From Nematostella vectensis (taxonomy: Eukaryota > Cnidaria > Anthozoa > Actiniaria > Edwardsiidae), in assembly GCF_932526225.1 (NCBI RefSeq), contig NC_064046.1, forward strand, positions 1,364,001-1,428,000: a DNA stretch of 64,000 nt. Reading direction: 5' to 3'. The first letter of the stretch is position 1, and every line of letters begins with the position of its first letter. Made by a program: the position numbers and the translations under genes. The notes beneath the pieces are model-generated. The model saw only the letters and a list, made by a program, of their open reading frames with translations, was not told the DNA's origin and ran no database searches. Shown piece after piece: positions 13,286 to 25,700 of this stretch.

Positions 13286-13964
13286 CTTATGAAAAAAAAA
13301 GGACTTTGATCTTTAGCTGCTGACAAAACATTAGAGCCATTAGACAATGAAGTTTTTTTATACACAAAGCTAATACCAGTACTTGTAGTGTGTATTGGAG
13401 CAATATTCAAGATCCATGCTCCCATCTCTAATGATCTTGGAGAGATATAGGATTAATAATAGGTCTGAGTAGTACTGTAATAGAGCATGAAATACGACGA
13501 GTGTAATTACCATAATGAATATAGAATTTCAGTCGTTTGTAATAAATAGATGTAAAAATTAAGCCGAAAGGTTATGAGGGAGCTATACTCACTCAAAGAT
13601 AAAAAAAGAAGGATAATTTAAGTTGACTTACAGAGCTTCTCAGATTTTGATCTTAGTAAACATAGACGGGGAAAAAACATTTCCTGCTTCCGTCAGGTGC
13701 GAAAATTCGACCCTAAGAAGATGAACAGGAAATATACTTCATGGGTATTATCATATTTAAAATACACCGCACACAGCAAGCTAGCAGAAAAACACACGAA
13801 ACCAAAATTTGCCTAGAAACGGTGATGAACTTGAGAACAGGTGAATTATTTTAAAAATGGGTTTCCTTAATGTAAATAAGCTAAAATAAAGGTGCCCCGA
13901 CACTGGCATAGTAAATGAAACAACGGCAGTTTGTAAGATAACACACTGTCACCCCTTCAATATA

Positions 13965-14262
13965 TACCTATTTCAAAAAATGTTGTCAGTGCGAAACGGC
14001 AAATGGCGATTGGCAAATGGCAGTTCTAGGACCGTAAGGAACCATAGGTCTCATTAAATTCCTACTAAATGCTAAAGAATATGGATAAATCAAACAATTA
14101 TCTATTAAAGATCATCAATGTATGTCTCTGACATTGCTAGACTTTATTTAACATTTTTAATTTTACGAATCATTAGTACCCAGAAGCACCGTTCGGGCTT
14201 AGAACTGCCATTTACTATTTGCCATTCGCCATTTGCACTGACAACCTTTTTTGAAATAGGTG
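13965..14262. mobile_element. MITE-like element with CACCTATTTCAAA termini, copy 2
   Basis: The left end TACCTATTTCAAAAAA is followed by TGTTGTCAGTG, AATGGCGATTGG and AATGGCAGTTCTAG. The right end runs through the reverse complements of these blocks to TTTTTTGAAATAGGTG. TATA flanks both ends. There is no coding capacity. Confidence 0.75.
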
Positions 14263-14932
14263 TATATCAAATGGGTTTTTAAGGAATATGAATCGTTTTC
14301 GGTCTAACGACAGACCCACGGGATCGATCTCAAAGATACTTTGGTCGCTAGGTCACGCCCCCTCTAACAGGGTACAGTTTCTCGAAAATGACATGAAAAA
14401 TGGATTTATAGTTACGTCAAAACAGACGACATTTTAAAGACCACAAGGCGCTACGCTAGCGAAAACGTCCAAATCACACTTTCGGTAGTTTCTGTGTCTC
14501 CTCAAGTACGTGCTACCTACTATTAGAAATGGCTTTTGGCACACACACACACACACAAAAGAAGAAAATAAATGGCAAAATTTGGCAAAAAATAAAGGAA
14601 TAAAACAAACAGCTCCAGTAAACACTTCACAAATGGCTCAGAGCCTAAAAGTAAAAGTAAAGTTTGTAGGTTCGCATTATACTTCAAAGTTATTGCTCAT
14701 AACAGTAGAGCCGTGTCTTTAAATTGCTACTAAGAAAAACTGTGCAAAGTCTAAAATCATCTGTATCAACCACATACCTTATTTCTTTCATTCCTTAGTG
14801 GCTATAAATCTTAAATAACATGAGCTCTTATCAAAAACCTCTCGACAGCACTACGTACCAAAGTATTACTGATTAGTTGGCTTTATGAAAAATCAGAATG
14901 CAGAGAATAAGCAGCCGTTCCCCGATAGGTCA

Positions 14933-14952
14933 AATAGATCACGTGATCTATT
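14933..14952. repeat. 20 bp palindrome with CACGTG core
   Basis: A perfect palindrome, AATAGATCACGTGATCTATT, centred on an E-box, nested inside a larger weak inverted repeat (CGTTCCCCGAT near 14915 and ATCGTGGGGAAACG near 14975). It may be the tip of a small foldback. Confidence 0.6.
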
Positions 14953-15683
14953 ACTCTATTGATAAGCTTCAAGATCGTGGGGAAACGACTACAGCAAGTG
15001 GCGTGGAGCATGACGGCTACTGTCTAATGCTAGACGAGTTTTTTTTACATAATCGGGGGCCAGACCGAGCAAAGTTTCAAATCTCCTGAGCTCGATTATC
15101 GAGCAATAAAAACGCCAATTTAAGACTTATCCGCATCCATTCTCGAGCAATTACACAAGACTACTGAGAAGTAGAAGAAATATTAGGGCCTGGTGGCGTC
15201 TGCACTTCTATAATGTGTATTTTTTTTTCAAAATCTTTACCGGAACGGTTAAATTGATAATAGATTTTACTAAAAGAGGAGTTCTGTTTTGTTTGTTATT
15301 TTCTTACTTTTTCAGCCGGCCATCTACAAAAAAAATATTAAAATATTTCAATGAAAATAAGCCCTTTCTGTCTGATTCGTAAACGCTGAATTATTTTCTT
15401 TATTTTGTTGTTATTTTGCCGCCAAAAGCCGTACGCGCGCGAGTTCCCCGCCCCCAAAAGTCACGTGAGTCCCGTGCAAGTCATCATTTTACTGACATGA
15501 AAGATAAATTATTCATTACGCACAAAACAAGCAAGTAACTATTGACTTACCTGCCTCTATTCGTTCCCAATTAACTTTACGCGTGGTATTTAACAAGCTG
15601 TGAAACAAGGGACAGGATTTTAACTCCTTATCAAAGGGAATAGGTAATATGGCGGCACTTGTTTCCATCCGTGGATTAGGGTA

Positions 15684-15817
15684 TTCCTTGGTGTTACGGA
15701 GAGCTTTGTTTTTGGTGCTCAAGGCCTTTGTACTCTATTCCATTGTCTCGTTCTAAGGTGTTTGTTTTTGGTTTTTGTTCCATTGTGTTTTTGGTGCTGG
15801 TGCTCCGTAACACCAAG
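15684..15817. mobile_element. Small MITE-like element
   Basis: CCTTGGTGTTACGGAG near the left end is inverted as CTCCGTAACACCAAG at the right end. CCGTGGATTA occurs on both outer sides (about 15669 and 15824), as a possible but not abutting target duplication. The interior is GT-rich. Confidence 0.5.
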
Positions 15818-17132
15818 AAACTACCGTGGATTAAGTCGTGAAATATTTTTTTAACATTATCGGCTAAAACGATTTTTATTTAAATAACTCTTTTTTGGCT
15901 GGGCTCCTGGACATGCATTTTGTCAAAAAGCTGCTATAAAACCGACCTGGTTGTTAGGATAACTTTATCTGGCTGAAAACCTGAGGGTTGCTTGGTTGGA
16001 TTTCCCTATAATGGGTGCCCTGTGGAATTTCGGAGTGAAAACGAGGTTATGGCAGTTCGGAGTTTGATTGTATCCTTACATTGGCTTTATTTTATTTTGG
16101 TCTGACCAAATTACTACATCTTGCCAAACCCATTGTCTGGAAAACTATTGCAAACCATTTTAGCATCCTTTTTTTACCCAGTCTGCATGCGCACCGTTTA
16201 CAGCAGAAAAAAATTTTCTATCATCTCGAACCATATAATTTTGTAAACTAAATGCTGCTTGTAGTTTCTCCTAAACAATATTTCTTATTTATATCAAAAT
16301 AACAACAGAAGAACATCAATTTATTTTTCAGTTTAATTTTACTAATTGCTGCTTTAGCCACTGTCATCAGTCGAAATGGAGATAATGAAGTGGAATGGAT
16401 GGTGTCTGGCATAACCATCAGTATAAGTATCAGCAGCGTTTTCATTATGCCAACATAAATCATTCGCATATTTACTTTAAATGACCGCGACAATTAATAT
16501 GCCATTAAATTAATGACCCAAATAAATAACATTAATCAATTGAAAAGAGTGAATTAACAAGTGATATAAAAACCTAACTAAGTATATACAAAACTAAATA
16601 TGAGTTTTCTTACTTTGCGTTGCGCGTGCTTTTAAAAAAATTGAATTTGCATGATATTTAGACTTACCTCGACACCCAGATTGATTTCTTATGGATTTCT
16701 TACAAGATCACTCATCAAGTTAAAATACACTTTGTTCCTTCTCCATATTTCACGAAAACATGTTTTGTGTTAAACGAATGGAATCGAGAGCAGTATTTTG
16801 GCGGGGCGTCTTGGGGGTACCTGCAGTTACGCGCTGTTGTTTATAGTCAAGTACCGCGCGGCGAATTTAAATACTCAATGTGTTCATAATTCATGACTTC
16901 AAGAATACAGTTTACAGTGTACCTTTCTTACCTTTAATATCTTTTCGCTTATCTTGGACTTCAAGACTTTCCAGGGAACGTTTTTTTCCACTGACGAATA
17001 AGTTGTTCTTGCAAAAAACTGCTCTTTATGTTTTGTATTTCTCTACATTTTTCACTAATCATCTCTTTTTGTCTTTTCCACTTTTCGTTTAGCTTTATTG
17101 AACTTTCCTTACTTCCTTTACTCCTCACAACA

Positions 17133-17395
17133 GAAATGTTACAAAGGTAACCACGTTTGTTTCACTCAATACCTCCGTCTTGACTTCGCCCCAAAGCTCG
17201 CCTCTGCCACTATTATTCAACAGTTTGGATATCGTGCGGTCACCCACAAAGTCAACTGACGTTCATACAGAGAACAGCCAAACTCTAATAGCTCTTGCAG
17301 GGTTAGAAGCCACGCCAAAGCAGAATACAGCCGGTCCGACCCTTAACATACAGCGTTCACTCCCGTCTAACACTGAATCTTTCGGCTATACTTAA
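17133..17395 (+). CDS. Putative orphan terminal exon, unknown protein
   Basis: An open frame follows a plausible 3' splice site (CTCCTCACAACAG) and ends at a TAA at 17393-17395. The encoded stretch of about 85 residues is Ser/Thr/Leu-rich and mostly polar (for example SPQSSPLPLLFNSLDIVRSP). Its base composition is less AT-biased than its surroundings, which is why I list it. I recognise no domain, no partner exon upstream was found, and the frame could be chance. If real, it would be the last coding exon of an unknown plus-strand gene. Confidence 0.2.
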
Positions 17396-19302
17396 TAATA
17401 TATACAACGCGGTTTTCTGTGAGGAGAAAGTCCATTACCGATAGAAGGTACTTAGTTATAATCGATAGGGGAACAAGGCGGGCAATTCCAATTCTTTAAT
17501 ATGTTTTTTTCCATCGGTGAGATGAAAGGGCCTTTAATATGTAAGCTCTTCCAGAAGTACTCAGGTTTGTCGTGTTGAGGTCGCCAAAAGGATCTTCAGT
17601 TTTTCTATTCTTCCCAAGTGAAGTCTCATTAAACTAACCACCAGATTAATGAAAAGTCTAAGAACTTAAGAGAGTATATCTCATACCTGATTTCACAGCA
17701 ACAACAACAAAAAGTTGGGACACTTTTATAATACTGTAATTTCCGATCACGATGATCTTCTTAGAAGTAGATTTGGCATTTAAAAGTCCAGGTTGTTAAG
17801 ACCCAATTAAACCCACCATCCCTGTGTCCTCCGATATACTTCAAATTAAATTTCACAGCCAAAAACGTGGGACACTTCCACTAATTTCCTAGTGTTTATC
17901 ATCAAAGAAGATTCGGCATGTAAGCTGCTAATCACCTCCGTTTAACTTGAAATATGAAAAGCCGTAGAGTACAGTATTTCATCTCAAATTACACTGGAAC
18001 AAATCACGATAAAGAAATCATTATTCTCACATTTCTTCTTTTTCAATCTATCGAATTTGACTGATAAATATCACTGGAAAAAGCCTTTTGAAAGATAATC
18101 ACTCTATTGGCGGAAAAATCATAAAATAAATATCAGGCGAGGTCTTGACAAATGCTGAAAACATATTTTTCTTATATTTTTCTGTCGTGGCATTTGCTTA
18201 AACTTGACTTTAGGGAGCCTACTTTCCATTTAATTTTAAAGGATGATTCCCAATTTGGCGTCCCTGTAAAACCAACAGCAGTAGGGCAAAAAAAAATTCA
18301 TTCCATTTTTTAAACCAATTAGTCCCTTTACCTGAAGATGATCAACTCAAAATTTCTCTCTACTTTATTGATGACCAACTGGTGACTAATGAATGAGAAT
18401 TTACATGACGATATCTTCGCAATGAATTAATAACAACGTAATGCTAGCTTCTCCCCATTCTATTACAAGGGATAGTACGAGGACATGAAAGGACAATTTG
18501 GGGTGAGAGAAGATGAGATGAACATCGATACAGGCAGCCACCTACAATCAAACAAACAAAGAAAACTAAAAAGAGGAAAATACTGTCTTTTTTCGTTTAT
18601 TTACAACAAAGAAATGAAATATATTTTTTTTTCAATTTTGATTCATTTAATTTCCTTTTTCAATCACTATCTTCGCTATGCGTTTGGCACAACCTATTTA
18701 TTCTGCGCTAAATTTAATCTGAATGTATGAAAGTAGAAGTCAAAAGAATAAGTAATTGTCAGTCTCATTCGTATACAAAAATGCAAAAGTAAAGAAACAA
18801 AAAGTGCTCAAACTGGTATTACTGGAAAACTTTGAAGAGATAAAATGCAGTTAAAAACATATTGTACATTCAACTAAATCCTTAAAGACTAAATCCACAG
18901 ATTAATTGAAATGCGACCCATAACATATCCATATTTCACTATAAACTGACAAAAACTTCTTATTAAATCTTTCCAATATAAAATCGCATTTTTCCCAAGT
19001 TTCATCCTCCAGGTGAATAATGCCAATGGGCTTTATGGGCTAACTTCAAACGTAGTACTATTCATGAGCCGCAAATAACGCAAATGAAGATGAAATTTTG
19101 TATGGCAAACTTTTTCATTCTTCCTCAAATAATCATGGCTTGAAAATATAATACTCCAAATACCATTTACTTGTAAGAAAACTCATGGGAGTTTATATGT
19201 TTAAGAGGTTAAAGAGATCTAATCAAATTAAAAGGCTACCAACTGTTATCAACTATTACCATTACTATTATTACTACCAACTATTAGGTTTACATCTAGT
19301 CC

Positions 19303-19555
19303 TTTTTTCCGTGTCACTGTTTTTACGTATCGCTGTTTTCCCGTATTTCATTGCTTTTCCGTATCACTGTTTCCCCGTATCAATGTTTTCCCGTATCAAT
19401 GTTTTCCCGTATCAATGTTTTCCCGTATCACTGTTTTTCCGTATCGCTGTTTTCCCGTATCACAGTTTTTCCGTATCGCTGTTTCCCCGTATCGCTGTTT
19501 CCCCGTATCGCTGTTTCCCCGTATCACTGTTTTCCCGTATCGCTGTTTTTTCCGT
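19303..19555. repeat. 17 bp minisatellite, CCCGTATCGCTGTTTTC type
   Basis: About 14 units of the form TTTTCCCGTATCACTGT or TTTCCCCGTATCGCTGT. It begins about 150 bp beyond the RELCH stop codon, so it probably lies in the RELCH 3'UTR or just downstream. The unit reads open in several plus-strand frames, but those are repeat artefacts. Confidence 0.9.
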
Positions 19556-19705
19556 GTCACACAGATACGTGCGTTTTTTTTTAGTGTTCACGAGATTACA
19601 TGCCTCATTATTTTTTATCAAACTTTGGGTTCTTCCTTAGAATGAATGTACCAGATGATTTGAGCTGGGCGAACAAACGTACCTATATAGAATTGTAGTT
19701 GTAGA

Positions 19706-22700
19706 TTAAGATGAGTTGGTCGAATCTGTTCGCTCCTTGCGCTTGAAGATATCGGTCATCTTGGGTCGCTGCGAGTCCTTAAGTTTGTGGAAGCCACTCA
19801 TGAACGTGTTTTTTATGTCTTGGCCTATCGATGATTGGGCAGACGACGGTACACTATGAGAAGAAATATAATTAAAGAAGATGCAGTAGTAGAGAAAAAG
19901 AAGGATGAGGAGGAGAAGAAGGAGGGAGAAGAAGGAAGAGGGAGAGGAGGAGGAGGTTAAGGATGGGTAGATGGGAGAAGGAGGAGGGAGAAGGAGGACG
20001 AGGGAGAAGAAGGAAGAGGGAGAGGAGGAGGAGGTTAAGGATGGGTAGATGGGAGAAGGAGGAGGGAGAAGGAGGACGAGGGAGAAGGATGAGGAGAAGG
20101 GTATGGATGGGAAGGAGGGAGAAGAAGGAGGGAGAAGGAGGAGGGAGACATAGGGGGAGAAGGAGAAAGAGGAGAAGGAGAGTAAGGATTGGTAGGTGGG
20201 AGCAGAAGGAGGAGGAGGGAGAAGGAGGAGGGAGACAGAGGAGAGAGAAGAAGGAGGAGGGAGAAGGAGGAGGGAGAAGGAGGAGGAAGAAGGAGGAGAG
20301 AGAAGGAGGAGGGAGAAGGAGGAGGGAGAAGGAGGAGGGAGAAGGAGGAGGGAGAAGGAGGAGGAAGAAGGAGGAGAGAGAAGGAGGAGGGAGAAGGAGG
20401 AGGGAGAAGGAGGAGGGAGAAGGAGGAGGGAGAAGGAGGAGGGAGAAGGAGGAGGGAGAAGGAGGAGGGAGAAGGAGGAGGGAGAAGGAGGAGGGAGACA
20501 GAGGAGAGAGAAGGAGGAGGAGGGAGAAGGAGGAGGGAGAAGGAGGACGAGGGAGAAGGATGAGGAGAAGGGTAAGGATGAGAAGGAGGGAGGAGGGAGG
20601 AGGAGAATAGGAGGAAGATAGAGGAGGAGGAGAAGAAGGTTAAGGATGGGTAGGTGGGAGAAGGAGGAGGGAGAAGGAGGAGGAGGGAGAAGGAGGAGGA
20701 GGGAGAACGAGGAAGAGGAGAAGGGTAAGGATTGGTAGGTGGGAGAAGGAGGAGGAGGAGGAGAGAGAAGGAGGAGACGGAGGAAGAGGGTAAGGAGGAG
20801 GGAGACAGAGGAGAGAGAAGAAGGAGGAGGGAGAAGGAGGAGGGAGAAGGAGGAGGAAGAAGGAGGAGAGAGAAGGAGGAGGGAGAAGGAGGAGGGAGAA
20901 GGAGGAGGGAGAAGGAGGAGGGAGAAGGAGGAGGAAGAAGGAGGAGAGAGAAGGAGGAGGGAGAAGGAGGAGGGAGAAGGAGGAGGGAGAAGGAGGAGGG
21001 AGAAGGAGGAGGGAGAAGGAGGAGGGAGAAGGAGGAGGGAGAAGGAGGAGGGAGAAGGAGGAGGGAGAAGGAGGAGGGAGACAGAGGAGAGAGAAGGAGG
21101 AGGAGGGAGAAGGAGGAGGGAGAAGGAGGACGAGGGAGAAGGATGAGGAGAAGGGTAAGGATGAGAAGGAGGGAGGAGGGAGGAGGAGAATAGGAGGAAG
21201 ATAGAGGAGGAGGAGAAGAAGGTTAAGGATGGGTAGGTGGGAGAAGGAGGAGGGAGAAGGAGGAGGAGGGAGAAGGAGGAGGAGGGAGAACGAGGAAGAG
21301 GAGAAGGGTAAGGATTGGTAGGTGGGAGAAGGAGGAGGAGGAGGAGAGAGAAGGAGGAGACGGAGGAAGAGGGTAAGGAGGAGGGAGACAGAGGAGAGAG
21401 AAGGAGGAGGAGAGAGAAGGAGGAGGAGGGAGAAGGAGGAGGAGGAGGGAGAAGGAGGAGGGAGAAGGAGGAGGGAGAAGGAGGAGGGAGAAGGAGGAGG
21501 GAGAAGGAGGAGGAGAGAGAAGGAGGAGGAGGGAGAAGGAGGAGGAGGGAGAAGGAGGAGGAGGAGGGAGAAGGAGGAGGGAGAAGGAGGAGGGAGAAGG
21601 AGGAGGGAGAAGGAGGAGGGAGAAGGAGGAGGGAGAAGGAGGAGGGAGAAGGAGGAGGGAGACAGAGGAGAGAGAAGGAGGAGGAGGGAGAAGGAGGAGG
21701 AAGAAGGAGGAGGGAGAAGGAGGACGAGGGAGAAGGATGAGGAGAAGGGTAAGGATGAGAAGGAGGGAGGAGGGAGGAGGAGAATAGGAGGAAGATAGAG
21801 GAGGAGGAGAAGAAGGTTAAGGATGAGTAGGTGGGAGAAGGAGGAGGGAGAAGGAGGAGGAGGGAGAACGAGGAAGAGGAGAAGGGTAAGGATTGGTAGG
21901 TGGGAGAAGGAGGAGGAGGAGGAGAGAGAAGGAGGAGACGGAGGAAGAGGGTAAGGAGGGTAAGGATTGGTAGGTGGGAGAAGGAGGAGGGAGAAGGAGG
22001 AGGAGGGAGAAGGAGAAGAAGGAGGAGAAGGAGGAAGAGGGTAAGGAGGGTAAGGATTGGTAGGAGGAGGGAGAAGGAGGAGGAGGGAGAAGGAGGAGGA
22101 GGGAGAACGAGGAAGAGGAGAAGGGTAAGGATTGGAGGATTGGTAGGTGGGAGAAGAAGGAGGGAGAAGGAGGAGGAGGGAGAAGGAGGAGGAGGGAGAA
22201 GGAGGAGGAGGGAGAAGGAGGAGGAGGGAGAAGGAGGAGGAGGGAGAAGGGGAGAAGGAGGAGGGAGAAGGAGGAAGAGGAGAAGGGTAAGGATTGGTAG
22301 CTGAGAGAAAAAGGAGGAGGAGGAGGAGGGATTAGGAGGAGGGGGAGAAAGAGAAGGAGAGTAAGGTAAGTACAAGCATATGACTTACTCTAAGAAAGGC
22401 TTCTGATGAAGTTTGGCTTCACACTCTTGTAAGAGCACGCCAACGGCTTCCTAAAGAACAAAGCAAAGTCTCGTATCGACATGATTTATTTTAAATTTTT
22501 CACTTTTATAAGAGAAGATAAAAAAACAGCCTTAAGCAAAGCCGATGAAAGATCGTGGAAGCTTCTAGCAAAATTGCTACACTCGCACGCGCGCTAATTA
22601 TACATTCAGTATTTTGTAATGCACCAAAAACTGGTATTCAAATTTTCGTCTTTAATAAGACTTTTTCAGGGCAGACTTTGTATTTAATCTTTTGGTTTAC

Positions 22701-25700
22701 GATCACGACTATTTGGGCATCTTGTATTGAGTATTTTTCAGTCATTTCTACACAGATAAAATCTTCTCTAACTCCTCACCTCGTATGCGGGGGCGATATC
22801 CGCGATATCTTTTCTCACCCATCGAATTCCAGGAAGGACATGGGCATTGAGGACCTCAGCTGATATGACTACGCCAGGCTAAGGGAAACCATACAGACAG
22901 AGACAAGGGGCCCGATTTATCGCAAATACGGTAATGAACCCTACATAAACTTACCCCGTTAAATACTGAGTCATGAACCCAACACAAACTAACCCGGTTA
23001 AATACTGAGTCATGAACCCTACATAAACTAACCCGGTTAAATACTGAGTCATGAACCCTACATAAAATAACCGGTTAAATACTGAGTCATGAACCCTACA
23101 CAAACCAACTGGGTAAATACTGAGTCATGAACCCTACATAAACTAACTGGTTTAATACTGAGTCATGAACCCAACAAAAACTAACTGGTTAAAAGGATTA
23201 CTGACAAATACCACGCCCAGGAAAATTATGCTGATATTTCAAGGGTATTATAATAAGATTGACATCTTTTAGGATCTTGATGACGTCAGTGGTTTTTAGG
23301 GTAAAATTGAGATAAGTATCTCATCATATTAGTAAACATAGTAAAGGATACAGCAACAGCAAATGGAGACGTAGGCTTCAAAAAGCTCGAGGACGATCTC
23401 TCGGCGCAGGTCCTCGTCCTGGGAGTAATTATTGATGGACGCCATTACTGCCAAACGGGGGAGGAGCACTACAATGAAACAAATATTTTATTATTTGATC
23501 ATTGATATAGCAACAAGCTGTTGTGTTTAGATCTTGGCTTGTGAGTGGGTATAAGACTGAGTTTCGCCTTCCTTTCTTAAATAGAATCTCTTAAGTGCTA
23601 TTCAGAAAGATGCACGACCTTACCTTCGTCCTAAAGTGCGGTTCCGAGTGACGCCCGACCTTACCTTCGTCCCTGTATCGTAGTTCCGAGTGACGCCCGA
23701 TCTTACCTTTGTCCTTGTATCGTAGTTCCAAGTGAGGCCCGATCTTACTTCGTCCTTAAGTGCGGTTGCGAGTGGCGTCCGACCTTACATTCTTCCCTAA
23801 AGTGTGGTTCCAAGTGAGGCCCAATCTTACCTTCGTCCCTGTATCGTAGTTCCGAGTAAGGCTCGACCTTACCTTCGTCCCTGAAGTGAGATTCCAAGTG
23901 AGGCCCGACCTCACCATCCTCCCTTAACCGTAGTTCCGATTAAGGGCCGACCTTACTTTCGTCCCTGTATCGTAGTTCCGAGTGAGGCCCGACCTTACCT
24001 TCGTCCCTGAAGTGCGGTTCCGAATGAGGCCCGACCTTACCTTCGTGTCTGTATCGTAGTTCCGAGTGAGGTCCGACCTTACCTTTGTCCCTGAAGTGGG
24101 GTTCCAAGTGAGTCCCGTCCTTACCTTCGTCACTGAAGTGCGGTTCCGAGTGAGGCCCGACCTCACCTTCGTCCCTTTACCGTAGTTCCGATTAAGGGCC
24201 GACCTTACTTTCGTCCCTGTATCGTAGTTCCGAGTGAGGCCCGACCTTACCTTCGTCCCTGAAGTGCGGTTCCGAGTGAGGGCCGACCTTGGCGAAAGTC
24301 CTTATCATTGTGACTTGGAGCTCATGCTGGTTCTTGTACTGAGGGTCCTCCAAGAATGACTGGAATTGTACGTAAACCTTCTCTAGAATCTGAACACAAA
24401 AACATAGAAAAATTAGTAAATTAATAGACCTGCTTCGCGCTTAAAATTACAATAATTTGGAGGCGTGTGGTTTTAAAACCAAAGAGAGGCTCGAACGGGG
24501 ATGTTTTGGCCGGAAAGTTGTAGAGTATTAAATAAAAAAGAATGAAATGAATGTTTTGAAATGTTGCTGTCTTGTGTGTTCTGTTGTTTACTTGTTTTTG
24601 TTGGGAAGAAAAAACGCGCACGCACATTTGAGCCTCTCTTTGGTACAAGACACAGGCCTCCCAAGTATCGTATCACTAGCCGCGGAAAGGTCTATACGAT
24701 GACATGACATTATAACGAAAACAAAAATAAAGCCATTGCAACAAGGACGCAATAATGCTCCTGCTACTCACTGTTTTATCGGTAACATTTTCGACGATAG
24801 CTCCAAAAGCAGGTATAGAGGCGGCCCTGACCGACCTAAAGATCAAAAGAATGACTTCAATGAAAGAAACAAAATTGACATATTATGGATGATGGGTAAT
24901 AAGCGAAAGAAAGTAGCCGACTTCAACCAAGTAAATAAAAGGAGAGAAAATAAACAGGTGCAGGAAAAATAAAGGAGTGTTGGGCAGACAAGGGGTTCTG
25001 TGATAAGTGTTAGAAGCGGATTTTTAATGTGTGAATCAGATTTAAGAGTGAAAAGAAAGTTTAATAGAGAGACTGGAAGCGGACTAACATGTGAGACCAG
25101 AGTAAACAGGAAGTTTTAAGTTAAAGTTTTAACCTTTTTTTAAACTAAGTTTTAACCTCTATAATAGAGGGACTGAAATCGGACTTACATGTATGAATCA
25201 GACTTAGATTGAACAAGAGTAATGAAATTAGACTTGGAGCGGACCAACATGTGTGAATCAGATTTAAGAGCGAACAAAGAGTAATGAGACTGGGAGCTAA
25301 CTTACATGTGTGAATCAGACGCAAGCGTAACCAGAGCTGGGAGAACGTGTCTACTGATTGTGTCGATATCAACGCCTTTGATTAAAACCTGAATTGCAAA
25401 GATACAATGATAATATTGGCGCTCCAAATTGTTGTAAACGCGAAGTTCTAATAACAGTGGACCTTTCATTATTTTATAAACGCAACAGGACAAAAGTTAC
25501 TATGGCTTACTTGTTTACTATTAACCTCGATTCGTGACCTTCGCGTTTTATCAACTTTCTCCACATCTCTCGATTCAAATAAAAGGTAAATGCATCATAG
25601 AAAATGTAAGTGCTATAATAAGTTACACGTGTCACACAACGTCATTGTTATCGTCACGCACCATAAACAGCGCTCCCGCAGAGCTACGGACATCCGGGTC

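Larger units (their letters stand above)
8048..19700. other. Non-genic region downstream of RELCH
   Basis: No gene can be supported here apart from one weak orphan exon candidate at 17133-17395. The region carries the foldback at 9591-10255, the palindrome at 10883-10914, MITE-like elements at 11163-11329, 13965-14262 and 15684-15817, and tandem duplications at 10970-11054 and 13003-13285. The AAAC microsatellite sits at 8599-8642, and a minisatellite near the RELCH 3' end at 19303-19555. The 3'UTR of RELCH should lie at its right edge, but I could not place a convincing poly(A) signal. Confidence 0.55.

Noticed and set aside
19963-22304. Several plus-strand Arg/Glu/Gly-rich frames
   Set aside because: They are translations of the GGAGGGAGAAGGA repeat in all three frames, with no exon-like edges.
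19706-22375. An 889-codon open frame on the minus strand rich in Pro, Ser and Leu
   Set aside because: It is the polypyrimidine intron 29 read through into the real last exon of RELCH. Pyrimidine-only DNA cannot contain stop codons, and exon 29 has a clear GTAAGT donor before it.
22869-22878. RELCH exon 28 starting ten bases earlier at CTTAG-CCTGG
   Set aside because: It leaves exon 27 out of phase. The GTAG acceptor gives the conserved Cys-Phe-Ile-Ser junction.
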